A DNA stretch of 64,000 nt from Scatosoma sp045594025 (GTDB lineage Bacteria > Bacillota > Clostridia > Christensenellales > Borkfalkiaceae): assembly GCA_045594025.1 (NCBI GenBank), contig JAZNXS010000001.1, forward strand, positions 22,533 through 86,532, read 5' to 3'. Both the position numbers and the translations under genes were made by a program. Of the stretch, positions 17,417-25,094 are shown piece by piece. The notes below the pieces were generated by a model, which was given only the letters and a program-made list of their open reading frames with translations, ran no database searches and was not told where the DNA came from. The stretch's first letter is position 1. Each line of letters starts with the position of its first letter.

Positions 17417-18313
17417 TTAATCTTTTTTATTGCGATTTTTCCACCACGCTTGTATCTTGTCCATATATTTATAAAAAAGAAAAAACGCGGTAATAATCAA
17501 CGCGAACAGCACCGCCCAAATCAGCAAGCCCCACCACACATCAAAAGGAATTAACCCAAACGAAAAACACGTGCTGGAAATACCGATACTTCTCGTGATC
17601 AAAATCATAATCAAGAAATACTTCACCGTCATTGAGGATAAACCTGCGACGAAACATAATACGTCATCGGGGAAAAGAGGTAATAAAAACATGGCGGTAA
17701 GGATAAAATTATCTTTGCCTTTCAGCTTTTTCTTCCATTTTGTCAGCGTATCTCTTCCGACAATCCAAGCTACCGTCTTATCCCCCAGCTTTCTACCGAT
17801 AAAAAATCCGGTTATCGAACCGAGTAATATACCCACCATGCTATATAAAAAGGTGTTAAATGCACCGAAGAGCGCTACGCCTGCAACTGTACTTACTACG
17901 CTTGGAATCGGCAATAAAATCACTTGCAAATATTGTAAAACAATGTAGAAAATCGGCATCCACGCGCCCGATTTTTCTAAGTAAGCTTGCAGCTTTTCAG
18001 AGCTTTCCACCACCTCGAAAAATCCCGTACGCTGGAATACGTATATACAAATCAAGCAAAATAATAAAAAGACGTAAATACTGATAAACGTTTTTGCCAA
18101 AACTTCTTTTTTCGCAAAAACAAACCATACGCATATACCGCAAAGAGCCAAAAGAAGAAGGATTGCAAGCACGATAAACAGCGCCTTATATTCCTGCAAA
18201 AAGACAATCCCCGTCCCCTCTAAACATAATACGGAAAACAAAATACTTACCGCCGTTAACGCGAGAAATATTCCCGTTAATATCCAGTTTTCTTTTTTTT
18301 CCTTTTCCAACAT
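17417..18313 (-). CDS. TVP38/TMEM64 (DedA/VTT-like) membrane protein
   Basis: 298 residues with about seven hydrophobic segments. The VTT core is visible in the middle, around GAFNTFLYSMVGILLGSITG and FFIGRKLGDKT, then PLFPDDVLCFVAGLSS, all typical of the TVP38/TMEM64 family of bacterial membrane proteins linked to lipid scrambling or export. Two extra helices precede the core. The exact role is unknown. A single-gene unit with a weak ribosome site. Confidence 0.85.
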   Translation of the reverse strand: MLEKEKKENWILTGIFLALTAVSILFSVLCLEGTGIVFLQEYKALFIVLAILLLLALCGICVWFVFAKKEVLAKTFISIYVFLLFCLICIYVFQRTGFFEVVESSEKLQAYLEKSGAWMPIFYIVLQYLQVILLPIPSVVSTVAGVALFGAFNTFLYSMVGILLGSITGFFIGRKLGDKTVAWIVGRDTLTKWKKKLKGKDNFILTAMFLLPLFPDDVLCFVAGLSSMTVKYFLIMILITRSIGISSTCFSFGLIPFDVWWGLLIWAVLFALIITAFFLFYKYMDKIQAWWKNRNKKD

Positions 18314-18346
18314 TTTGCTTTACTCTATTTTAATATGTGCCACTAT

Positions 18347-18487
18347 TTATGAAATTATTACTTTACCCTTGCAACCTACTCTAAATATTGAGAACGGTAC
18401 GTCTTTGAATAGAAAACATGAGGAAATGTCTAATGTGGTAACTCCAACACATAAGCATGCCAAAATTGCCAAAAACATTTTCTTCAT
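18347..18487 (-). CDS. 46-residue secreted or lipoprotein-like peptide (possible remnant)
   Basis: ATG at 18485-18487 with a GAGGG stretch about 6 bases upstream, 46 codons, TAA at 18347. It begins MKKMFLAILACLCVG and has a second cysteine in SSC after a hydrophobic core, very like the signal/lipobox starts of the large lipoproteins in this window (for example the one at 43833, which begins MKKRFLALFMAML and has FSSC). It then ends after some 20 polar and hydrophobic residues. It may be a small lipoprotein or the remnant of a longer one; I see no partner sequence downstream. Confidence 0.35.
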   Translation of the reverse strand: MKKMFLAILACLCVGVTTLDISSCFLFKDVPFSIFRVGCKGKVIIS

Positions 18488-18499
18488 CTTAATCCCTCT

Positions 18500-19000
18500 T
18501 TATTCTTGCGCTTCGTTCTCCTCAAGCTTTGCAAGCTCTTCTTCGGGGAGTGTTTTTCTGAGCTCTGTGATGGCGGCTCTTGCAAGCTCGTCGCAGCGAT
18601 TATTATACTCGTTGTCGGCATGCCCTGCCACCTTGTAAAAGGTAACTTCGTGTATTTTTGTAAGCGAGTACAGCTCTTCCCATAAATCCACGTTAAGCAC
18701 CGCTTTGTTATCCGCTTTCTTCCAGCCGTTCCTTTTCCAACCGTAAATCCAACCGTTTGTAAAAGCGTTTACCGTATAGGCAGAGTCACTGTAAACGTCT
18801 ACGATACAAGGGTATTTCAAACGCTTTAAACCCTCGATAACCGCCATAACTTCCATTCGGTTGTTCGTCGTTTGCACCTCGGAGCCGTTATATTCTCTAC
18901 GCGCTTCTCCATACATGAGAATTCCTGCATATCCACCCAAGCCGGGATTTCCCGAACATGCCCCGTCCGTATATAAAATTACTCTCTTTTTTTCAGCCAT
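18500..19000 (-). CDS. rnhA: Ribonuclease HI
   Basis: 166 residues. RNase HI cuts RNA in RNA-DNA hybrids in the cytosol. The catalytic residues are visible: D12 in YTDGACSGNPG, the glutamate in TNNRMEVMAVIEGL, the aspartate in VYSDSAY and the last acidic residue in the DELAR region after AGHADNEYNN. Length fits the family, with a Glu-rich C-terminal tail. A possible promoter for it shares its -35 region with the divergent tRNA promoter. Confidence 0.95.
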   Translation of the reverse strand: MAEKKRVILYTDGACSGNPGLGGYAGILMYGEARREYNGSEVQTTNNRMEVMAVIEGLKRLKYPCIVDVYSDSAYTVNAFTNGWIYGWKRNGWKKADNKAVLNVDLWEELYSLTKIHEVTFYKVAGHADNEYNNRCDELARAAITELRKTLPEEELAKLEENEAQE

Positions 19001-19056
19001 TATGTACCCGCATCAAATATATTTTGAACTTTTTTCTGTACATAACTGAAAAATAA

Positions 19057-19085
19057 TTGACAAACGCTTTTTTTTGTTATATAAT
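19057..19085 (+). promoter_or_regulatory. Promoter of tRNA-Trp
   Basis: Consensus -35 TTGACA (19057-19062), 17-base spacer, consensus -10 TATAAT (19080-19085), 13 bases before the tRNA. On the other strand TTGTCA (19058-19063) with TACAGA (19035-19040) 17 bases away could serve rnhA, so the two -35 boxes would overlap. Confidence 0.9.
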
Positions 19086-19098
19086 AGCCTCGTTGCTT

Positions 19099-19172
19099 AG
19101 GGGTTTGGTATAGTGGTTGTGCCTTGGTCTCCAAAACCAATGAGATGAGTTCAATTCTTATAGCCCCTGCCA
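19099..19172 (+). tRNA. tRNA-Trp (anticodon CCA)
   Basis: Seven-bp acceptor stem AGGGGTT with AGCCCCT, discriminator G, encoded CCA. D-stem GGTA/TGCC, anticodon stem TTGGT/ACCAA with loop CTCCAAA (anticodon CCA), T-stem ATGAG/CTTAT with loop TTCAATT. One G-T wobble each in the acceptor, D and T stems. Own promoter and terminator. Confidence 0.95.
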
Positions 19173-19177
19173 AATAG

Positions 19178-19210
19178 AAGGATGTCGAATCGACATCTTT
19201 TTATTTTTTT
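19178..19210 (+). terminator. Terminator of tRNA-Trp
   Basis: GATGTCG stem with CGACATC (19181-19197) around a 3-base loop, followed by a long T-rich run. Directly after the tRNA. Confidence 0.88.
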
Positions 19211-19229
19211 TGCCAATATTTCCGTTATG

Positions 19230-19264
19230 AACACCGTCCAATTTGCTTGGTCGGTGTTTTTATT
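19230..19264 (+). terminator. Second stem-loop terminator after tRNA-Trp
   Basis: AACACCG and CGGTGTT (19230-19258) with an inner CCAA/TTGG helix, followed by TTTTATTA. It could back up the tRNA terminator. The rest of the 320-base gap between the tRNA and the next gene shows no convincing gene. Confidence 0.65.
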
Positions 19265-19375
19265 ATACCTTTTTTTTATAAAAGTTGCAACCAAATTCGC
19301 TTGTTTCAATAATAATCTTTCAGTTTTTATAGAGCCGTGAAAACCACACATTTATCCACTCATTTCTAATTGAAT

Positions 19376-19445
19376 AGGCGGCAGACTTTTTAAGTCCACC
19401 GCCTTGGTTAATTTGCGTTATACAAACTTTCCCATAACTGGGAAA
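19376..19445 (-). terminator. Stem-loops after the GLUG lipoprotein gene
   Basis: Two hairpins lie downstream of the stop at 19494: TTTCCCA/TGGGAAA (19428-19445) and AGGCGG...CCGCCT with inner GACTT/AAGTC (19376-19404). Neither has a strong T-run on the minus strand, so termination is probable but not certain. Confidence 0.45.
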
Positions 19446-19493
19446 TTATGAAAGCAAAACTTACAATTCATGCAACCGAAAATTTGCAATCCA

Positions 19494-21338
19494 TTACGCA
19501 TTCTCTGTTTGCGATACCGCATTAAGGACAAGCGGATGGATAGCGGAATCCGTACCTGTATTTTCAACGTAGCGCCAGTTGGTTCCCGCCGTTTCAAGAG
19601 CAGTGTTCATTGCCGTCATTGCATCGCTCCAAGCAATCGTTTCACCGTCAACAACAGTACAATTATCGTGTGGTATACCTTCAGCATTATTGACGTTCAC
19701 GCTTGCATAGTTTGTGGAATTCGTTGTGTCCTCGCCACTATATCCAATAACAAGACCTACCTCCAAATTGCAAACAACTGTCCCCGCGTTATAACAAGAG
19801 ATAATACTTCCGCTATATAATGCGCCGACAATGCCGCCCACCGAGCTGCTGTTAGAACTTATTTCGCCCGTATTATAGCAGGCTGTTATCGTACCTTCAC
19901 TTGCATTTTGACCAACAATTCCGCCAAGGATACCAACCGTAGCCGTTATATTTGCATCATTATAACAAGCAATGATTGTGCCGCTGTTTGTACCGGCGAT
20001 ACCCGCAACGTTATTTCCCTCTACGTAAAGGCTACCGCTTACGCCGCAATTTTCTATCGTTCCATTATTATAACCAACAAGTATACCGCAGTTTATACCA
20101 ACCAAACTCATTTCCGCATCAAGCAATCGGAGATTTTTAATAACTCCACCTTCGTCCAAGGAGCTCACAAAGCCCATTATACTATCCGTTACAGTTGATT
20201 TTATCACCAATCCTGTAATGCTATATCCGTTTCCGTCTATAATAGCCCAACATCTTTGAGGGTCCCAGTTGCTATCGTTTATTTCGTCGCCGTCAAGGTC
20301 AAACATCATCTCCGTAGGCATTGCGATATCTTTCCCGAGCGTCAAATTTAACCCTTTCCAGCTATCTTCCGTCCATGCATACAGCCCTTCTGCTGTGAAC
20401 ACTATATAAGCTTGCGTATCTTCATCATATACATAATCGAGCGCAACGGTACAATTGTCACAAGCACCATCAAGATTTTCGTCCTCGTGTTTTTCCTTTG
20501 CCGGGGTGATTACTGTATTACACACGGTACATTGTACGGCGGTGGTGCAATCGCCGTCATCCTCCCCTTCGTGCGACGCTTTCGCTTCGGTAGTTACCGT
20601 TTCGCATTCGCTACAAGTAACAGCCGTTGTGCAATCGCCGTCGTCCTCATTGGAAGTATGGCTTTCATTTCCTTTCACAAGCACCCAATTACAGTCTTTA
20701 CACAAAATAGCCGTTGTACAATCGCCGTCATCTTCTTTAGGCTCGTGCTTAGCATAGCTATCTCTGAATAAGCATCCATCGTTTGCACATGCATGCCAAT
20801 GTTCTATGTCTGTTGCATTCCAAACCACATTAACAGCATGTTCCTTTGCCGCAACAAACACATATTCACAATCGATGCAAGTAATAGCCGTTGTACAATC
20901 GCCGTCGTCTGCGTTTGGAGAATGTGCCGCTTTCGCTTCAGTCGTTACCGTTCCGCATTCACTGCAAGTAATAGCCGTTGTACAATCGCCGTCGTCTGCA
21001 TTTGGAGAATGTGCCGCTTTTGCTTCAGTCGTTACCGTTCCGCATTCACTGCAAGTAACAGCTGTGGTACAATCGCCATCGTCTGCGTTTGGAGAATGTC
21101 CAAGCGCTTCGCCTTCGGTCGCTCCGCAGACGGTACAGGTCTTGGGAGTGTCGCAATCTGCTTCCTCATAATCATGCGCGCCGACCTCTCTCGTTTCGCT
21201 ACATACGTTGCAAGTAACGTCGCAAGCATTATCGTAGGTATGTGCGCAAGGCTCTTCATTCGAGTTGCATCCTACAAACGCAAACGCCGCAAAAAAGCAT
21301 GTCACAAAGATTTTGATAAGGGTGCTACATTTTTTCAT
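19494..21338 (-). CDS. Surface lipoprotein with Cys-rich repeats and GLUG repeats
   Basis: 614 residues. A lipoprotein signal peptide ends in FVGC (Cys about 24), so the protein is probably anchored outside the membrane. Residues 30-300 hold about nine units of roughly 25-30 residues with DDGDCTTAxTCxxC, each with a CxxC pair, which may bind metal or form disulfides. Residues 300-600 contain GLUG-type repeats (GGIVGxNxxGTIxxCYN), which fold as a beta-helix in M26 peptidase-like surface proteins. No catalytic site is recognised; adhesion or binding is likely. AAGGAGAA precedes the ATG. Two repeat units are nearly identical at DNA level. Confidence 0.8.
   Translation of the reverse strand: MKKCSTLIKIFVTCFFAAFAFVGCNSNEEPCAHTYDNACDVTCNVCSETREVGAHDYEEADCDTPKTCTVCGATEGEALGHSPNADDGDCTTAVTCSECGTVTTEAKAAHSPNADDGDCTTAITCSECGTVTTEAKAAHSPNADDGDCTTAITCIDCEYVFVAAKEHAVNVVWNATDIEHWHACANDGCLFRDSYAKHEPKEDDGDCTTAILCKDCNWVLVKGNESHTSNEDDGDCTTAVTCSECETVTTEAKASHEGEDDGDCTTAVQCTVCNTVITPAKEKHEDENLDGACDNCTVALDYVYDEDTQAYIVFTAEGLYAWTEDSWKGLNLTLGKDIAMPTEMMFDLDGDEINDSNWDPQRCWAIIDGNGYSITGLVIKSTVTDSIMGFVSSLDEGGVIKNLRLLDAEMSLVGINCGILVGYNNGTIENCGVSGSLYVEGNNVAGIAGTNSGTIIACYNDANITATVGILGGIVGQNASEGTITACYNTGEISSNSSSVGGIVGALYSGSIISCYNAGTVVCNLEVGLVIGYSGEDTTNSTNYASVNVNNAEGIPHDNCTVVDGETIAWSDAMTAMNTALETAGTNWRYVENTGTDSAIHPLVLNAVSQTENA
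20881..21108 (-). repeat. 87-bp tandem repeat within the Cys-rich lipoprotein gene
   Basis: Units begin at 20881, 20968 and 21055 (the last partial), with period 87 bases, or 29 residues. The first two units differ at only a few positions. Such close copies suggest recent expansion and possible copy-number change between strains. Confidence 0.9.
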
Positions 21339-21374
21339 AATCGTTCTCCTTTTATGATGTTTCTTTCTATAATA

Positions 21375-21740
21375 TTATTTTTCTTCGATTTTTGACCGTC
21401 TTGTTTTGTGCTTGCAGATGCCAATCAACTCTTCGCCCTGCTCGTAAAACGCACAATCCCCACACCGGTCGTTGATATCCCTCGTTTTTTTGAAATACTT
21501 ACAAGGGCATTGTATCGCCGTTACAAACGGATAACCGGTATCGGTGTATAATGGATTTTCAAGGAAATTAGGAAAGACCTCTACGGGATCAGGATATTTG
21601 GAATAACGGTCGCTCTCCTCATAATATCCGTAATAGATGGGAAAGGTTTTTCCAAAGGCGGCTACAATTTTATAAAGATCCCCTTCCTTGGGTTTTTGCT
21701 CCGCCGTTTTTTTCGAGATTCCGAAAATCGACGTAACCAT
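21375..21740 (-). CDS. Small Cys-rich protein of unknown function
   Basis: 121 residues, no signal peptide or membrane helix. The C-terminal half has cysteines in CPCKYFKK, RCGDCAFY and GICKHKT, spaced like a small metal-binding site; the first half is rich in Tyr and Pro (YYGYYEES). I do not recognise a named family. An AGGAGG site precedes the ATG and a CAGATT/AATCTG stem-loop lies just upstream of it. The gene ends 36 bases before the GLUG lipoprotein and may be cotranscribed with it. Confidence 0.7.
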   Translation of the reverse strand: MVTSIFGISKKTAEQKPKEGDLYKIVAAFGKTFPIYYGYYEESDRYSKYPDPVEVFPNFLENPLYTDTGYPFVTAIQCPCKYFKKTRDINDRCGDCAFYEQGEELIGICKHKTRRSKIEEK

Positions 21741-21886
21741 CTTTTCCTCCTTTACAGATTAAAAAAAATCTGCCATAAGCATCTTGACGACAACATTATA
21801 GCAGATCAATTTTTATTTAAAAAGGAAAATTTTGCTTTTTTTTCGGCAAACTTTTTTGCCGACTTTTTCCATTTTTTCGGCAACTT

Positions 21887-23110
21887 TTAAAGAATAAATG
21901 CGAACTCCTTTTTACTCAAAAGCCCCGTTTTATTCATGATTCTTGTGATAGCATGACTGATTGTTGATTCCGACGAGTGGAGCATAGACGCGATTTCTTT
22001 TGTCGTAAAGCCGAAAGCGCAAAGCTTGGCAATTTCGCGCTCTTTCGCGTCAAGATTGGTGGATATCACTTTATCCCGAATTTGGCTCGACAGTCTTGCC
22101 CAACCCACGCTGTATATATTATAAAGTGCTTTTACGGCAACAACGGCGTTTTTATCCTGCAAAGCAATGCGCTCGTCTAAAAGATCGCCAAAATGCCTTA
22201 CGTACTCGGTCAAAAAGCCGTAAAGCTGATCAGGCAAAGCAAGCGCAATCGCTTTATCCATATGCGCAATCGCCCTTTCCTTCTGACCTGAATTGTAATA
22301 AGCAACGGCGCAGGACATACGAAGAAACATCTCAGGAATTATCGTTTTATCAAGCACCGCCTGCGAAATCATAGGCTCTATAGTGTTTGGTATCATGCGC
22401 ATGAGTGCAAGACCTTCCACACCTTCAAGCTTAAATTGTTTTGTTGCAATGGCGTGCGCCGCCATATACAAATACTTCACGTAAAATACCTTTGCAGCAG
22501 GGTGCGCATCCCCTGGTAGCGCCTCAAAATTGCCTATTTTAAACCACTCGGGATAGTCCTTATTATCATAGATGGAGCTGTCAATAATTGCGAGCGCAAG
22601 GGATACAAGCTCTCTATCGTGTACGTCCTTGCAAGGGGCTTCAAAAATATGTTTTTTGGCTTCTTTCCAAAGATAAATATCTCCTCGCCATATCGCGCAT
22701 TGTGCAAGCAACATACCGCCACCGATCACAGCATAAAAACCTGAATGTGCATGCAAGAAATATCTCGCTCGCTCGTACACCTTCTCGATTTCTCCGCGTC
22801 TATAGGCAATCTGAGCTTCAAATAATGCGTGAGCTTCGGGTTGGTTTATAAGCATTTCAGCGCATTCGTCTGCTCCACCCGCCTTATTATAAAGATTGGT
22901 CATATCAAGGAATGGAGATTTCCTCGGCATCGGAAGATGCGGTTCTTTTTCTTTACGCTTTGCATTAGGAAGCACAGCCGTTGTGGGAATTTTCCATATA
23001 GGACCGAAACGGACAGCCCCTTTTATTCTATTTTCATTGCAAAGCATCTGCACACGTCTTGTAGTAACGCCCCATTTTTTAGCCGCTTCGCTTACTGTTA
23101 TATATTCCAT
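21887..23110 (-). CDS. Transcription regulator with excisionase-like N-terminal HTH and LuxR-type C-terminal HTH
   Basis: 407 residues. Residues 1-55 match MerR/excisionase-type DNA-binding domains (SEAAKKWGVTTRRVQMLCNENRIKGAVRFG). The middle 250 residues are helical with tetratricopeptide-like pattern. The C-terminus is a LuxR/GerE-type helix-turn-helix (REIAKLCAFGFTTKEIASMLHSSESTISHAI). Two DNA-binding domains in one protein is unusual. It has its own strong promoter and two palindromes at the 5' end, which suggest self-regulation. The targets may be the adjacent surface protein genes or the glycan locus; that is inference. Confidence 0.8.
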   Translation of the reverse strand: MEYITVSEAAKKWGVTTRRVQMLCNENRIKGAVRFGPIWKIPTTAVLPNAKRKEKEPHLPMPRKSPFLDMTNLYNKAGGADECAEMLINQPEAHALFEAQIAYRRGEIEKVYERARYFLHAHSGFYAVIGGGMLLAQCAIWRGDIYLWKEAKKHIFEAPCKDVHDRELVSLALAIIDSSIYDNKDYPEWFKIGNFEALPGDAHPAAKVFYVKYLYMAAHAIATKQFKLEGVEGLALMRMIPNTIEPMISQAVLDKTIIPEMFLRMSCAVAYYNSGQKERAIAHMDKAIALALPDQLYGFLTEYVRHFGDLLDERIALQDKNAVVAVKALYNIYSVGWARLSSQIRDKVISTNLDAKEREIAKLCAFGFTTKEIASMLHSSESTISHAITRIMNKTGLLSKKEFAFIL

Positions 23111-23147
23111 ATATTCCCCTTAAATGACATATTTTGCCCTACAATAC

Positions 23148-23196
23148 TTCGCACGCGCGAAATATTGCACAACTATAAACTTTCGCTCGTGCGAAA
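23148..23196 (-). promoter_or_regulatory. Two palindromic operators before the Xis/LuxR regulator
   Basis: TTTCGC-N4-GCGAAA at 23181-23196 and TTCGC-N4-GCGAA at 23148-23161, each followed on the plus strand by ATATT. They lie 33 bases apart, centre to centre (about three helix turns), downstream of the -10 box and before the ATG at 23110. The layout suits repression by a dimer, probably the encoded regulator. Confidence 0.65.
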
Positions 23197-23207
23197 TATT
23201 CATTTTA

Positions 23208-23236
23208 ATTATACACCCATTTTTAGCTTTTGTCAA
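23208..23236 (-). promoter_or_regulatory. Promoter of the Xis/LuxR regulator
   Basis: Perfect -35 TTGACA (23231-23236), 17-base spacer, perfect -10 TATAAT (23208-23213) on the minus strand. The operators at 23148-23196 fall in the early transcribed region. Confidence 0.9.
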
Positions 23237-23250
23237 ATCAAAATTCGAAA

Positions 23251-23281
23251 AAAATGAACTACTTTTCTCGTAGTTCATTTT
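23251..23281 (-). terminator. Terminator at the end of the glycan-locus gene string
   Basis: A perfect 12-bp stem (23251-23262 with 23270-23281), 7-base loop, followed on the minus strand by seven T. It lies 44 bases after the stop at 23325 and directly before the regulator promoter. Confidence 0.9.
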
Positions 23282-23324
23282 TTGCATGCTTAATATTCTA
23301 TCTTTTGTCGGCATTTCGCTATGA

Positions 23325-24977
23325 TTAAGATGCCTTATTTACCAAAACCTGCACCTCATCAGGCGCTGTTACCGTAGTCATTACCTCGCCATTTACGACT
23401 TTATGCATAATTGTAACGTTGCCGTATGGTGTGGGGAATTCTCCCTTGCACCACTGCAATTTCCCTAAATGCGGCGCTATTAAAATCTTTTTACAACCTG
23501 GCTCTAAGACTTGAACCCCCAGCACTTCTTCCGTTAAAAATTGCACCGGGCCACACGACCAACCGTGACATAAGGAATGTCGAAACCCCTTATAGCAATA
23601 TTTACCGAAATCGCCATGCAAATCCAGCAAACCGTCGGGTGTTCTTTCATCGATTCTACCGCTATTGTTCAGCCACTCCACGTCGAAATCTTCCCAAAAC
23701 GAAGTCGCACCGCGAGACAGCATTCCGCCATAATATTCTTTCATGATGTCCAAAGCGTTTGCAATATCCGTTGACGCTGCGAGTGCTTTAAAAATAAAAT
23801 AACTCATATACGTGGACAACCCTTTAGCGCCGCCATCCATCAGCCTTTCTGCTACGTAAGCATTGTCCAACATCCCCGACAAACCGCCAAAGGCAACAAT
23901 TTGCTTTGCAACGACGTCTGTTTCAATTTGTCTTTGTAATTTATCCAAAAGTTTATCGCAAAGCGGATTATTCCTATTAAATTCCGCATATAGAGCTTTG
24001 AGGTTATTGATTACGTAAATAAACATAAAGCGATTGCCGGCTTTTGCATCTTTTGTGCCTTTCGTAGGCCAATCTAAGAAATAGCCGTCTCTCGCAGGAC
24101 AATCAAACAATGTATAGTCAATATCGCCGTCCTCTGTTACGCAAGCATCCAACTGTTTCAACACCCCTTCTACATAAGGAAATTGTTTTTCAACAAAACT
24201 CGTATTCTTCACTTTCATGTAATAATCGTATAAAATTTGAATCAACCAAAACGAATACGTAGGAATGTTTCCAAACCAGTATGGCAACGGATTTTTATCA
24301 ATAGAAAGCTGTATTGCTTGCTCCACACAAGGATCTGCGCCAAACAAATCCGTAATTCCCAAAACCTCAGGCTGCATATCCCCAATCCAAACAAGTCTAT
24401 CTCTTTTAATGCCGTCCCAAAGCTGTGCTTGCATATTTAAAAATAGAGTATGACGTGCCGTTTCATAAATCTGATTCACCACCTCATCATCGCAAGAAAA
24501 TTGCCCTTTGTATTGTAAATCACGATGCACGTAAGCAGCATATACGTTGACAAGCCTGTAAATTTTTTCTTCCGTCAAAAAATCGATACGAACGAAACGA
24601 AAACCCGTCTGCCCCCATTCCAAGTCGGATAAATCAGGAAGTTCCACAACCATATCACGCACGGAATGATTGTTCGTTGCGTTTTTTTCTCCGATTTCCG
24701 CGCATACCTCGCCCACAGATTCACCAAAACGAATCCGGACTTTTAAAGTATCCTTCTGTCCCTCAAAAAAATGCGCAAGAATCCTAACCCCACCTTGAAG
24801 TTCTTTCCCAAAATCAAGAATGATATATCCTGTTCCCTGACAGCACATAACGTTTTTTTCGTTAAAACATATTTGTTCACAACGATTCTCTAACAGTGCC
24901 TCGCCGTTTTCAATATTTTCTGATTGTTCTATAATACGCGTAGGCGGTAAATATTCTTTCGTCAACTTTCCTTTCAT
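23325..24977 (-). CDS. GH78-like alpha-L-rhamnosidase family protein
   Basis: 550 residues, no signal peptide, so cytosolic. A jelly-roll-like N-terminal part (ILDFGKELQGGVR, RIRFGESVGEV) precedes an (alpha/alpha)6 barrel. The GH78 signature region is visible as DGIKRDRLVWIGD (188-200), and SFWEDFDVEW and SLCHGWSCGPVQFL match later barrel motifs; a C-terminal beta-domain follows. GH78 enzymes release alpha-L-rhamnose, but this short form is divergent and the sugar is not certain. It is the last gene before the locus terminator, and a shorter paralogue lies at 27880. Confidence 0.8.
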   Translation of the reverse strand: MKGKLTKEYLPPTRIIEQSENIENGEALLENRCEQICFNEKNVMCCQGTGYIILDFGKELQGGVRILAHFFEGQKDTLKVRIRFGESVGEVCAEIGEKNATNNHSVRDMVVELPDLSDLEWGQTGFRFVRIDFLTEEKIYRLVNVYAAYVHRDLQYKGQFSCDDEVVNQIYETARHTLFLNMQAQLWDGIKRDRLVWIGDMQPEVLGITDLFGADPCVEQAIQLSIDKNPLPYWFGNIPTYSFWLIQILYDYYMKVKNTSFVEKQFPYVEGVLKQLDACVTEDGDIDYTLFDCPARDGYFLDWPTKGTKDAKAGNRFMFIYVINNLKALYAEFNRNNPLCDKLLDKLQRQIETDVVAKQIVAFGGLSGMLDNAYVAERLMDGGAKGLSTYMSYFIFKALAASTDIANALDIMKEYYGGMLSRGATSFWEDFDVEWLNNSGRIDERTPDGLLDLHGDFGKYCYKGFRHSLCHGWSCGPVQFLTEEVLGVQVLEPGCKKILIAPHLGKLQWCKGEFPTPYGNVTIMHKVVNGEVMTTVTAPDEVQVLVNKAS

Positions 24978-25094
24978 TTTACTTCATTCACTCAAAATTA
25001 AATTGCTTCACGAATAATTTTACGATTCGTTTGCTTCTTTCTTTGCACTCTTTATAAATAATCACTACTGACTTATCAATGATATATTTACATT

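Noticed and set aside
19151..19351. 66-codon minus-strand frame after tRNA-Trp
   Set aside because: Overlaps the tRNA 3' end and its terminators and has no ribosome site or similarity.
20700..21110. Short-period repeats resembling a CRISPR or satellite
   Set aside because: The 87-bp period keeps the reading frame and encodes Cys-pair repeats.
21838..21886. CGGCAAA/TTTGCCG hairpin as terminator of the Xis/LuxR regulator
   Set aside because: The T-run is on the plus strand, so it does not terminate the minus-strand gene; no plus-strand gene precedes it.
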